From a virus: a stretch of 64,000 nucleotides of DNA. The notes below the pieces were generated by a model, which saw nothing but the letters and a program-made list of their open reading frames with translations, ran no database searches and had not been told where the DNA came from. Below are positions 56,775-64,000 of this stretch, piece after piece (the stretch's first letter is position 1; every line of letters begins with the position of its first letter). The stretch spans positions 472,640 through 536,639 of IMG/VR virus record IMGVR_UViG_3300046660_000488, one strand, 5' to 3'. Position numbers and translations under genes: made by a program.

Positions 56775-58265
56775 ATGAAGTCTTGGACGCTCAAAATTCT
56801 CGACGAAGTCAATATCAAATTTGACGGGCTCGAACCCCATACTCGCCGAGAGATCGTCAATGCGTGCAAGTTCTTCATGCCGCACGCTGCGTTCTCGGAG
56901 GCGTACAAGCTAAAGCGTTGGGACGGCATGGCGAACTTCGCCACGCCCGGCGGCGGCTCGTTCATGAACATGCTGGACCGTATCCAGCCGATCCTGTGGC
57001 GTCACGGCTATTCCCCCGATCACATGGTGATCGAGGACGCCCGGAAACACTGGAACTTCCAGTGGCCGGAAGTCAAGGAAGACATGCTGGCCCACAAGGT
57101 TTGGCCGGAAGGTCACCCGGCTGAGGGTGAGCCGGTCATGCTGCGCGACTATCAGGTCGAGGTGATCGAGCGCTATCTGAAGAACCCGGCGTCGATCCAG
57201 TCGATTTCCACGGGCGCGGGCAAGACGCTGATCACGGCCGCCCTGTCGGCCACGGTCGAGCGGTACGGCCGGTCCATCGTCATCGTGCCGTCCATCGACC
57301 TCGTGTCGCAGACCGAAGAAGACTACATCAACCTCGGGCTCGACGTCGGCGTGTTCTGCGGCGCGCGCAAGGAATGGAACCGCACGCACACGATCTGCAC
57401 GTGGCAGTCGCTGGGCGCCTTCAGCAAGCGCGACCGCAATGGCGTGAGCGAAGCTGGCTGCACGCTGGAGGAATTCCTGTCCGGCGTCGTCTGCGTGATG
57501 GTGGACGAAGTTCACTCGGCCAAGGCCGACGTCCTGCACAAGATGCTGACCGGTCCCATGGCCAACATCCCCCTGCGCTGGGGCCTGACCGGCACGATTC
57601 CGAAGAAGGAATTCGAGTACATGTCGATCCTGTGCTCGCTGGGTCCGTGTGTGGGTTCGATCACGGCGCGCGAGCTTATCAATCGCGGCGTGCTGTCGGA
57701 ACTGTTCATCGACATCCTTCAGCTTCAGGAAGGCGATCTCGAATTCAAGACGTTCGCTGACGAGTACAAGCACACCACCACGAACGCGCATCGGATGAAA
57801 TTCCTCGCGACCTATTGCGAGGCCATCGCGCAGACCGGCAACACCCTGATCCTCGTGGATCGCATCGAGAGCGGCCGGGCTCTGCTCGAAGCCTTGGGTC
57901 CTGAGCGTGCGGTGTTCATTTCCGGCAAGGTCAAGTCGAAGGATCGCAAGAAGGAATACAAGGAAGTTCAGGGGGCCGATGGGAAGATCATCATCGCCAC
58001 CTACGGCGTCGCGGCCGTGGGCATCAACATCCCCCGCATCTTCAACCTCGTGCTGCTCGAAGCTGGCAAGTCGTTCGTCCGCACGATCCAGTCGATTGGT
58101 CGTGGCATCCGTACCGCCAAGGACAAGGACTTCGTCCACGTCTACGACGTCACGTCGAACCTGAAGCACAGCAAGAAACACCTCGCCGAGCGCAAGGGCT
58201 TCTACAAGGAAGCCGAATACGCCCACCGCATCACGAAGCTCGAATACCGGAACCTCGTGCTATGA
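56775..58265 (+). CDS. uvsW: UvsW-type ATP-dependent helicase
   Basis: 496 residues from ATG 56775 (TTG 56769 is in frame). N-terminal T4-UvsW-type double-strand-recognition region (KRWDGMANF like RYGNWDGR), LRDYQVEVIERYL (Q-motif), STGAGKT (Walker A, near 145), VDEVHSAKA (motif II, near 242), LTGTIP (motif III) and IQSIGRGIRT (motif VI). T4 UvsW unwinds branched DNA and R-loops and switches replication from origin- to recombination-driven. Length is close to T4 UvsW. First gene of the operon. Confidence 0.93.
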   Translation: MKSWTLKILDEVNIKFDGLEPHTRREIVNACKFFMPHAAFSEAYKLKRWDGMANFATPGGGSFMNMLDRIQPILWRHGYSPDHMVIEDARKHWNFQWPEVKEDMLAHKVWPEGHPAEGEPVMLRDYQVEVIERYLKNPASIQSISTGAGKTLITAALSATVERYGRSIVIVPSIDLVSQTEEDYINLGLDVGVFCGARKEWNRTHTICTWQSLGAFSKRDRNGVSEAGCTLEEFLSGVVCVMVDEVHSAKADVLHKMLTGPMANIPLRWGLTGTIPKKEFEYMSILCSLGPCVGSITARELINRGVLSELFIDILQLQEGDLEFKTFADEYKHTTTNAHRMKFLATYCEAIAQTGNTLILVDRIESGRALLEALGPERAVFISGKVKSKDRKKEYKEVQGADGKIIIATYGVAAVGINIPRIFNLVLLEAGKSFVRTIQSIGRGIRTAKDKDFVHVYDVTSNLKHSKKHLAERKGFYKEAEYAHRITKLEYRNLVL

Positions 58266-58675
58266 AAACGTTCGATGCGCTGGACGAAGATCACAAGCGG
58301 TCAGCCATCCGGTTGGCCGCGATGATCCCTGACATGGTCGAGGCGTCCTTGTTGGTCCCCTACCATTCCATCGGGATCGTCGTCGTCCACAACGAAATCC
58401 GCCGGTTGATCAACAAGATCATCCGTCAGGAACTGGCGAAATGGGGCGCGCTCGAAGAATACAGCCCGTGGACCATCCGCGCCAAAAATGACTGCACCTT
58501 CCACGTCTCTCCGATCTCGGGCGTCGCCTACCGTGGTCGATCCATCAACAAGTTGTACCTGCCGCCGATGGACATCCTCGACACCAAGCGCCTCAACGAA
58601 ATGAACTATTTCCTGTACGGCTTCATGCCGGTGATCATGAGTTGTCGTGACTGCGAAATCGTCTACAACTACTGA
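58262..58675 (+). CDS. Unknown 137-residue protein
   Basis: MKTFDALDEDHKRSAIRLA..., ATGA overlap with uvsW. Two Cys in the last strand (SCRDCEIVYNY). Not recognised. Confidence 0.7.
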   Translation: MKTFDALDEDHKRSAIRLAAMIPDMVEASLLVPYHSIGIVVVHNEIRRLINKIIRQELAKWGALEEYSPWTIRAKNDCTFHVSPISGVAYRGRSINKLYLPPMDILDTKRLNEMNYFLYGFMPVIMSCRDCEIVYNY

Positions 58676-58811
58676 TTCGTCTCAGAGAACAAGAATATTT
58701 CAAGTTATAGCGGCACTTTGCTTCTATACTACGGTAAATATTGTCTGAAATTCAATACGCTGTCATATTGACGGTAGTATTGGGGCAATGATGCTCACTT
58801 GAGGACTTGTT
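58676..58811. other. Intergenic spacer
   Basis: TAAATA occurs at 58733-58738 but 70 nt before the next start, and CTTCTATACTACGG near 58720 may be a -10. No gene. Confidence 0.35.
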
Positions 58812-59315
58812 TTGAGAATTTTGACGCCTGAGAACGCGCCGTTCGAAATGAACGAAGTGCCGAACCAAGTGGATGATCTGCGGTACTGCGTGCTCGACTA
58901 TTCGAACCAAGCGGATGTCGATTTCTATTTCATCCCCATGATCTTTCTGGACTCGTTCCCACGTCCAGCGGCTGACCTGATGATCGGCTCCTACCGTATC
59001 CAGATGCCTCTGGATTGGTCCGTCGTGATCGCGGACCGCAACCTTGGGAACATGGAGATCATCGAACTGAAGCATCTGAACGACCGCGACTTCGAAGCCT
59101 TCGTTCTAAACCCCATCAGTGGGTACGCGCCGGAGTGCTTGGCCATCGAAATGGTCAACGTGTTCCCAGACGTCAACTGGTATTTCCCGAAGCTGAAACG
59201 CGGCCACATCCTCGCCGTCCCCCTGTCCGAAAAACCCGGCGCGCCGTGCGCGTATTTCGTCAAGGACACCAACAAGCTTCCGGACGGCCTCGATATTTCG
59301 AAGGTCTTTGCATGA
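58812..59315 (+). CDS. Conserved T4-like phage protein, TTG start
   Basis: 167 residues, MRILTPENAPFEMNEVPNQ. TTG start behind GAGGAC. The sequence reminds me of a conserved protein of T4-like marine phages that lies near replication genes, but I cannot name it. IQMPLDWSVVIAD is the most distinctive stretch. Confidence 0.65.
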   Translation: MRILTPENAPFEMNEVPNQVDDLRYCVLDYSNQADVDFYFIPMIFLDSFPRPAADLMIGSYRIQMPLDWSVVIADRNLGNMEIIELKHLNDRDFEAFVLNPISGYAPECLAIEMVNVFPDVNWYFPKLKRGHILAVPLSEKPGAPCAYFVKDTNKLPDGLDISKVFA

Positions 59316-59551
59316 GCAGCGCGATCTACCAATCGCGGAGCGACGATCCTCGCATGGTGGCCGCCATCGCACAGATGAAAGTGCGGCGGGATGCGACCAC
59401 TGACGTCGAAAAACGTCAGGAAATCGGGCGCCAGATCGACCTACTGGAAGACGGTCTCATCATCTACCACCTTCTGCATGGGCCAAATCCCCCAAGCGAG
59501 GAAGAGTATTTGACAAAATACTACGCCGGTTTGGAGGACGGAACCGAATGA
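59312..59551 (+). CDS. Unknown 79-residue protein
   Basis: MSSAIYQSRSDDPRMVAAI..., helical; ATGA overlaps on both sides. Confidence 0.65.
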   Translation: MSSAIYQSRSDDPRMVAAIAQMKVRRDATTDVEKRQEIGRQIDLLEDGLIIYHLLHGPNPPSEEEYLTKYYAGLEDGTE

Positions 59552-59745
59552 CACTAGAAGAGGCGAAGCAAGCATTGGTGGTGGCATCATCAAAGCGGGA
59601 CTTGGCCTTTGAAATGTGGCCGAGCAATCCAACGACCATCGCGGTAGCTGGACACTTTGACGACCATACCTATGCCAGAGAATGGCAAAAGTACAACGAC
59701 CTGATTGAAACAATACTTAACCAATTTCCGGAGTTGAAATCATGA
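59548..59745 (+). CDS. Unknown 65-residue protein
   Basis: MTLEEAKQALVVASSKRDL..., helical, ATGA overlaps on both sides. Confidence 0.65.
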   Translation: MTLEEAKQALVVASSKRDLAFEMWPSNPTTIAVAGHFDDHTYAREWQKYNDLIETILNQFPELKS

Positions 59746-60320
59746 CCACCAAGACTGAACTTGACAACCTGCTGGCCGAGACCCTGAAGGCCAACAACCG
59801 TGGCTCCACCAAGGAAGCCATCCGCATCCTGCTGAACTCGCTGGTCCCCGCGCTGGTGGACTTCGTCGAGAACCCCGGCGTTTCGTTCGTCCCGGCCGAA
59901 GTGACCAAGGAAGAAGCCGTCGCTCAGGCTGAAGCCCTGTTCTCGCCGCCGTCCAAGGCTGACGAGATCGCGGAAGACGCCATGATCATCGAGCGCATCC
60001 AAGACTCTCCGGAGCGCAAGGTGTTCTCCGTGGACGTCGGCTCGCTGGCGCCCGAAGAGGTCGTCGCCAAGCTGGAGGAATTCAAGGAAGAATTCGCCGC
60101 CGCCAAGGTGGAAGGTGAGACCTGCGAGCCGTGCGAACCGACCGAAGAGAACCCGAACGGCGTCGCCGATCCGGTCGTGATCCCGGCCGAAGACGTGCCC
60201 GCCACTGAAGTGGCCGACGAGCCTGCCGCTGAAGTCGCCGACAAGGCGGATGATGCTGGTGAGGACGCCCCGGCTGCGAAAACCGCGCCGAAGGGCAAGA
60301 CGACCAAGAAGGCTGATTAA
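59742..60320 (+). CDS. Acidic protein with basic C-terminal tail
   Basis: 192 residues. Helical N-terminal 125 residues, then a Glu/Pro/Ala-rich disordered stretch (CEPCEPTEENP, then repeated EVADEPA/EVADKA) ending APKGKTTKKAD. The layout suits a scaffold or core protein, but position in a replication-type operon does not. Unassigned. Confidence 0.65.
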   Translation: MTTKTELDNLLAETLKANNRGSTKEAIRILLNSLVPALVDFVENPGVSFVPAEVTKEEAVAQAEALFSPPSKADEIAEDAMIIERIQDSPERKVFSVDVGSLAPEEVVAKLEEFKEEFAAAKVEGETCEPCEPTEENPNGVADPVVIPAEDVPATEVADEPAAEVADKADDAGEDAPAAKTAPKGKTTKKAD

Positions 60321-60336
60321 AATCAGCGAGTGAGCA

Positions 60337-60381
60337 CGCTGGCCCGCCACGAAAAAAATTGAGCGTCGTAGCGGGCCAGCG
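60337..60381 (+). terminator. Large inverted repeat, possible terminator
   Basis: CGCTGGCCCGC and GCGGGCCAGCG, an 11-bp stem with a 23-nt loop holding an A-run. No T-run follows, so RNA processing or attenuation is as likely as termination. Confidence 0.5.
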
Positions 60382-60453
60382 GAGCAACCAAATAGCAGGG
60401 AGAGTGCTATCCGAAAACCTTTGACATGGCCGTCTACTCGTATTTATTATGCG

Positions 60454-60465
60454 TTGGTAAACCAT
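60454..60465 (+). promoter_or_regulatory. GTAAAC-core motif
   Basis: TTGGTAAACCAT, 21 nt upstream of the GTG at 60486. Confidence 0.45.
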
Positions 60466-60485
60466 TTCGATTAAGGCCATTTTTC

Positions 60486-61028
60486 GTGAGTTCCCCGCCC
60501 AAAGCGCGGCCGAAGTACGTCCTCGACATGTTCAAAGAGGTACTTCCCGCCGCCGACCGACGTGACTTCGGGTTTTTCACCCGCCTATCCGACGATCAGA
60601 AAAAGGGCTTCTCGGCTCCCGTCATTCTGCGCGCCGCATCCATCATCGGGGACGGACCCCAAGCTGCTCGGCAGATCGAGAAAGTCAACGAGCGGGCCAA
60701 CCTGAACTTCCACGCGCTCTACAAACACCCAGACCTCCAGTACCGGCTTATCGCATCCTGCGGCACGGGGCGACAGCAATTCCACCCTTGGATCGCTGGA
60801 GCCAAATCAGGCAAGAAAACCGACAAGGTCACCCTGTTCTTGGCCCGGTTCCACCCGACCGCGAACGACTTCGAGTTGGACATTCTCCTCTCCAAGTTCA
60901 CCGATGAAACGTTCCGGCAGTTTGTCCGCTCCAGCGGCATCACGGATGCGGAAGAAAAAGAGGTTTTGGAAGCGTATGACCGTCTCACCGGAAAAGCAAA
61001 AAGCCCCAAGAAAAAAGCAAAAGGCTGA
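60486..61028 (+). CDS. Clamp loader small subunit-like protein (T4 gp62 type)
   Basis: 180 residues, GTG start. VNERANLNFHALYKHPDLQYRLI, RQQFHPWIAG and LFLARFHPTANDFELDILLSKFTDETFRQFV follow the layout of T4-type gp62 proteins (N-x-x, hydrophobic helix, K/R-x-W, then the C-terminal helices). gp62 with gp44 loads the gp45 clamp. By-eye alignment, so moderate confidence. Confidence 0.55.
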   Translation: MSSPPKARPKYVLDMFKEVLPAADRRDFGFFTRLSDDQKKGFSAPVILRAASIIGDGPQAARQIEKVNERANLNFHALYKHPDLQYRLIASCGTGRQQFHPWIAGAKSGKKTDKVTLFLARFHPTANDFELDILLSKFTDETFRQFVRSSGITDAEEKEVLEAYDRLTGKAKSPKKKAKG

Positions 61029-61707
61029 GCCGGTCGGGTTTTCCTGCGAACACTGCAAGAAGACCTACGTCCGCGAGAGCACGCTGCTGAGCCACGTCTG
61101 CGAGCCGAAGCGCCGTTTGATGGAGAAAGACCAGAAACACGTGGTGTTCGCCTTCTGGGCCTACAACCATTTCTGGAAGATGAACATGTACGGCGCTAAG
61201 GAGCGCACGTACAAGGATTTCATGACAAGCAACGTCTACACCGCCTACGTGCGGTTCGGGCGCTACATCATGGACATCAACGCCATCAACCCGAAAGCCT
61301 ACGTCGATTACTTGATGAAGAACAAGGTCAAGATCGACGATTGGGTCAAGGACTCTGTCTACGAGCGCTACATCCGCGAACTGAATACCAAGGAAAGCGC
61401 CGACGCCGCGATCCAGCGCACGACCATGCTGATGGAAGAGTGGGCCATCAACACCGGCAAACCGTGGGTCGATTTCTTCCGAGAGATCAATCCGAACCAA
61501 GCCACGTCGTGGATTTTGTCCGGCCGCATCAGCCCGTGGGTCATCTACACCGCCAATAGCTCGCACGAAATGTTCGACCGCATGTCGGACGAACAGCTTG
61601 CTTTGGTGCATAACTACATAAACCCGGACTTTTGGAAGCATCGCATCAAGATGCACCAGACGGACGTGGCGACAATTCGAGAGATTTTTGATTCTGTAGG
61701 TATTTGA
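60976..61707 (+). CDS. C2H2 zinc-finger phage protein
   Basis: 243 residues from MTVSPEKQKAPRKKQ. Basic N-terminus, then FSCEHCKKTYVRESTLLSHVC, a C-x2-C finger closed by His and Cys. The remaining 190 residues are helical and Trp/Tyr-rich. Overlaps the gp62-like gene by 53 nt. Probably DNA binding; role unknown. Confidence 0.7.
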   Translation: MTVSPEKQKAPRKKQKAEPVGFSCEHCKKTYVRESTLLSHVCEPKRRLMEKDQKHVVFAFWAYNHFWKMNMYGAKERTYKDFMTSNVYTAYVRFGRYIMDINAINPKAYVDYLMKNKVKIDDWVKDSVYERYIRELNTKESADAAIQRTTMLMEEWAINTGKPWVDFFREINPNQATSWILSGRISPWVIYTANSSHEMFDRMSDEQLALVHNYINPDFWKHRIKMHQTDVATIREIFDSVGI

Positions 61708-62171
61708 TGAGCGATTTTGGAGAAGAGCCCCAGCGGATTGATGAAGCCGCTGTCGAGGCAGAAATCCGCCACCAGATGTACGGCCAATACCTTGGCGACG
61801 ACGATGGCGGTGACGACCTGTACAGCATGTACGGCGTCCGTGACGACGACCTCGACGATCCTGCGGTTTCTCCAGAACTGCGCGCCGCGCAGATCGACGC
61901 CCTCAAGCAAATCCGCCCCGGCGCCTACGCCAAGCAGACCGTTCGGGATGTGGTCGAGATTGATCTGGGCATGGGCAAGACCGCGACCGTCGCCGGAGCC
62001 GACTACGTCAAGAAACTGGAACAGGTGATCGACAAGCAGGGCATGATGCTCCGACAACTATTCACCCTCGTTCGACAGCAGCGTGTGGCGATCAACCAAA
62101 TCAACAGCCAGAACGGCCAAGAGTTCAATTCGATCTGGAATGAACTTGAGAAGAAAATAACGATGAGGTAA
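61707..62171 (+). CDS. Acidic protein with C-terminal coiled coil
   Basis: 154 residues, MSDFGEEPQRIDEAAVEAE..., Asp-rich GDDDGGDDLY and a coiled coil from about residue 105 (VKKLEQVIDKQGMMLRQLF). Start inside the previous stop (TGATG). Confidence 0.65.
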   Translation: MSDFGEEPQRIDEAAVEAEIRHQMYGQYLGDDDGGDDLYSMYGVRDDDLDDPAVSPELRAAQIDALKQIRPGAYAKQTVRDVVEIDLGMGKTATVAGADYVKKLEQVIDKQGMMLRQLFTLVRQQRVAINQINSQNGQEFNSIWNELEKKITMR

Positions 62172-62180
62172 TCTTCACCT

Positions 62181-62636
62181 ATGGCTTGCGTAATCATCAA
62201 CGACTTCGTGTCCGACCGCCGGACTGAGATCACCTTCAACCACCCGCAGGATTTCCAACGGGTGGACGCCATGTGGGAAGATGAAGACCAGCTTCTACGG
62301 GAGCTTCAGACCACCGAGGCCTTCAAGGGCAAGACGCGGTGGTGCGACCTCACCCCGATGAACTACCGCTTCCTGCTGATGAACGTCCTGAACAAGGTCA
62401 GCGCCCTGTCGGACGAAGAGCAATCGGACCCCGGCCACGAGGCGATGTCGAGCCTGACGTTCTGCCTCAGCGCCTTGCTGAAATGTCTGGAAGATCGTAG
62501 CCAGAGCACGGTGGAATTGCTGCGCGTCAACCGACTCGGCGAGCAGGAAATGCTTTACGACTTCACCGCCAGCGTCAACATGCAACTCGAACGCAAGCCC
62601 ACCAAAGGCTTCCGCGTCGTCGTGGACAACACCTGA
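62181..62636 (+). CDS. Unknown 151-residue protein
   Basis: MACVIINDFVSDRRTEITF..., mostly helical. No strong ribosome binding site. TGATG coupling to the next gene. Confidence 0.65.
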   Translation: MACVIINDFVSDRRTEITFNHPQDFQRVDAMWEDEDQLLRELQTTEAFKGKTRWCDLTPMNYRFLLMNVLNKVSALSDEEQSDPGHEAMSSLTFCLSALLKCLEDRSQSTVELLRVNRLGEQEMLYDFTASVNMQLERKPTKGFRVVVDNT

Positions 62637-63262
62637 TGGGCAAGGTCACTACCGACATCGACATCGACTTCGCGGATCGCGAAGGCGCGCTCGACGCCCT
62701 GATGGTCGTGTCGGCCAGCATGAGCAAGGATGGCGTCCGCAGGCGCCACCCGACCAGCGTCTATTTCCAGAACATCCCGACCGATCCCATCGACGGCTAC
62801 GCGGCCATCGAGTACGAGCCTGCGGCCGATAACGGCTACTTCAAGATCGACTTCCTGAACAACAGCATCTACAACGGCATTCGGGACGAAGAGCATCTTG
62901 ACGCCCTGATCAATACGCCGGTGGACTGGGACCTGTTCCTGATCCCCGAAGTCGTGTCTGAACTCGCCCACATCAAATCCCATTTCAACGTCGTCCAATT
63001 CGTCAAGCCTAAGAGCATCGACGATCTGGCCGTGATCCTCGCCCTGATCCGTCCGGGCAAGCGTCACCTGATCGGCGCGCCGCGCCACAAGATCGACGCC
63101 GAAATCTGGTCGGCCGGGAACGAGGACTACACCTTCAAGCGTGCCCACGCCTGTGCGTACGCCGTCAGCATCATCGTCCAGTTGAACAAACTGTTCGAGG
63201 AATTGGCGCCCTTGCTCGACGACAACAGCCAGCACGGAGACTCGTCGGAGTTCTTCTCTTGA
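62636..63262 (+). CDS. DnaE-fragment-like conserved phage protein
   Basis: 208 residues. VTTDIDIDFADREGAL recalls the catalytic D-I-D-x-D-F segment of bacterial Pol III alpha, RHPTSVYFQNIP and GYFKIDFLNNSIYNGI its following strands, and YTFKRAHACAYAVS the C-terminal K-x-H-A-x-A-Y motif. It looks like a shortened polymerase-palm relative seen in T4-like phages. Polymerase activity is unlikely at this size. Confidence 0.6.
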   Translation: MGKVTTDIDIDFADREGALDALMVVSASMSKDGVRRRHPTSVYFQNIPTDPIDGYAAIEYEPAADNGYFKIDFLNNSIYNGIRDEEHLDALINTPVDWDLFLIPEVVSELAHIKSHFNVVQFVKPKSIDDLAVILALIRPGKRHLIGAPRHKIDAEIWSAGNEDYTFKRAHACAYAVSIIVQLNKLFEELAPLLDDNSQHGDSSEFFS

Positions 63263-63615
63263 TCGTCACGCGCAAGTCGCCGTGTCAGTTGGTCTACGAA
63301 GGCGTGGAATCCACGAACCGCGTGATCGATCTGCCTGTGCTTGACCTGCACGAAAACGAAATCGGTCTCGACTCCGGCCGCTTCAAGCATTTCACCCGTG
63401 AAAAGCAGGAATTGAAGGTCAAGCTGACGCTGGCCCGCGATCCTGAAGAGACCCGCTTCATGATGCGTGAGCGCGTCGAGTGGATCGCCCGACATACCGA
63501 CGAGCCATGGTCGATGGACGTCACCTACAAATCCATGGAACAGCCGCTGGAGGCGACATTCTGGTTCGCCGAGACCACGGCGGCCGTCCTATTCAAGCTT
63601 GTATGGTACGACTGA
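63259..63615 (+). CDS. Unknown 118-residue protein, TTG start
   Basis: MIVTRKSPCQLVYEGVEST..., TTGA overlap with the previous stop. Beta-rich. Not recognised. Confidence 0.6.
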   Translation: MIVTRKSPCQLVYEGVESTNRVIDLPVLDLHENEIGLDSGRFKHFTREKQELKVKLTLARDPEETRFMMRERVEWIARHTDEPWSMDVTYKSMEQPLEATFWFAETTAAVLFKLVWYD

Positions 63616-63629
63616 TCGGGTTATAGGAA

Positions 63630-63641
63630 ATGGTAAACCAT
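63630..63641 (+). promoter_or_regulatory. GTAAAC-core palindrome
   Basis: ATGGT-AA-ACCAT, 19 nt upstream of ATG 63661. Confidence 0.5.
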
Positions 63642-63660
63642 ATTTTTGTAGGCCATTTCC

Positions 63661-64000
63661 ATGGGTCGTTTGATCCCCATCGCTCCGAATTTCAAGATCG
63701 AAGATCAAAAAACCGGGCCTCCGGTTCAAATGTCGAGAGTGGTCCATCTGGCCGATAAGGACGGCGTGCCGCTTTCGAACATGAGCGGGTTGGTGATAGT
63801 CAACGAACCGGCGTCTGCACCAGCGGTAAAGAACGACGCTTTCATTCGCCCGTCGAACATCATCTATCAAATCGTCGGCGATCTGAACAGCGCAAGCTAC
63901 GACAATCCCGAAAAGCCTCATCGAAACCAACCGTTCAAAATGAGACATCGACCCGCCTCTGACCGGGTCGTGATGAGTATTGACGCCGACCCAAACCAGT
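63661..64000 (+). CDS. Unknown protein, 3' end outside window
   Basis: Open from ATG 63661 (MGRLIPIAPNFKIEDQKTG) to the last base, 113 codons without a stop. TAGG upstream. Pro/Asn-rich; not recognised. Truncated by the window edge. Confidence 0.65.
   Translation, partial: MGRLIPIAPNFKIEDQKTGPPVQMSRVVHLADKDGVPLSNMSGLVIVNEPASAPAVKNDAFIRPSNIIYQIVGDLNSASYDNPEKPHRNQPFKMRHRPASDRVVMSIDADPNQ

Noticed and set aside
56910-58226. 438-codon minus-strand frame
   Set aside because: Antisense to uvsW, whose helicase motifs are unmistakable.
58733-58738. TAAATA before the 58812 gene
   Set aside because: 70 nt from the start with no matching geometry; may be chance.

Overview
The window looks like part of the genome of a large myovirus-like phage with a T4-type core, probably infecting a GC-rich proteobacterium; the host is an inference. 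Support comes from very compact gene runs that mostly overlap by ATGA or TGATG, a UvsW-type helicase (56775-58265), a clamp-loader-small-subunit-like protein (60486-61028), collagen-like and other tail-type structural genes, T4-like late promoter cores (TAAATA), and a tRNA array of about 43 genes. Most genes are small proteins that I cannot assign.

Layout. 1-9451: mainly minus-strand runs of small unknown genes, with an NTase-fold protein, a GNAT-like protein and ADP-ribosyltransferase-like proteins among them. 9452-13852: plus-strand genes, including a triple-GNAT protein and two papain-like proteins, with a minus-strand protein resembling the ribosomal bL12 C-terminal domain. 13849-25814: mostly minus strand, with metabolic and RNA-related genes: a PEP-mobile-domain-like protein, a GNAT, an HExxH protein, a PLP-dependent-aminotransferase-like protein, a Thg1-like tRNA guanylyltransferase and a prohead-protease-fold-like protein. 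25888-31045: plus strand, with an M23 peptidase, an M50 intramembrane protease, a SprT-like protease and a GNAT. 31079-35225: minus strand, with two HTH regulators and small zinc-ribbon proteins. 35327-38691: 18 minus-strand tRNA genes. 36749-37123 and 40398-42799: structural genes under late promoters. 42913-47694: 25 plus-strand tRNA genes, interrupted by an HNH endonuclease and small genes, followed directly by a monomeric phenylalanyl-tRNA synthetase. 48858-56520: small genes including a HAD phosphatase-like protein, a SpoT/MESH1-like HD protein and an RMF-like protein. 56775-64000: a plus-strand replication-type operon starting with uvsW.

Three regulatory signals recur. The first is TAAATA placed 5-6 nt before the start codon, which predicts leaderless late mRNAs; some other genes have the same core about 28 nt or more upstream with a ribosome binding site. 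The second is sigma70-like promoters (TTGAC, 16-17 nt, TATAAT-like), several of which carry the octamer AAGCACAG or its complement in or next to the -35 region. The third is a near-palindrome with core GTAAAC (TTTGGTAAACCAAA or ATCTCGTAAACGAGAT types) just upstream of many genes.

The most interesting theme is a scattered set of genes with the leaderless late-promoter arrangement whose products begin with a short amphipathic leader ending in Glu, like the capsid-targeting sequences of T4 internal head proteins. Behind that leader are enzyme-like domains: ART-like, GNAT, papain-like and SprT protease. They are candidates for packaged, injected effectors. The second theme is translation: tRNAs with long variable arms but Lys, Asn and Gln anticodons beside ordinary isoacceptors, initiator-like tRNAs, PheRS with two tRNA-Phe genes, Thg1, and bL12-like and RMF-like proteins. 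Function calls are by eye from motifs; no database search was possible.
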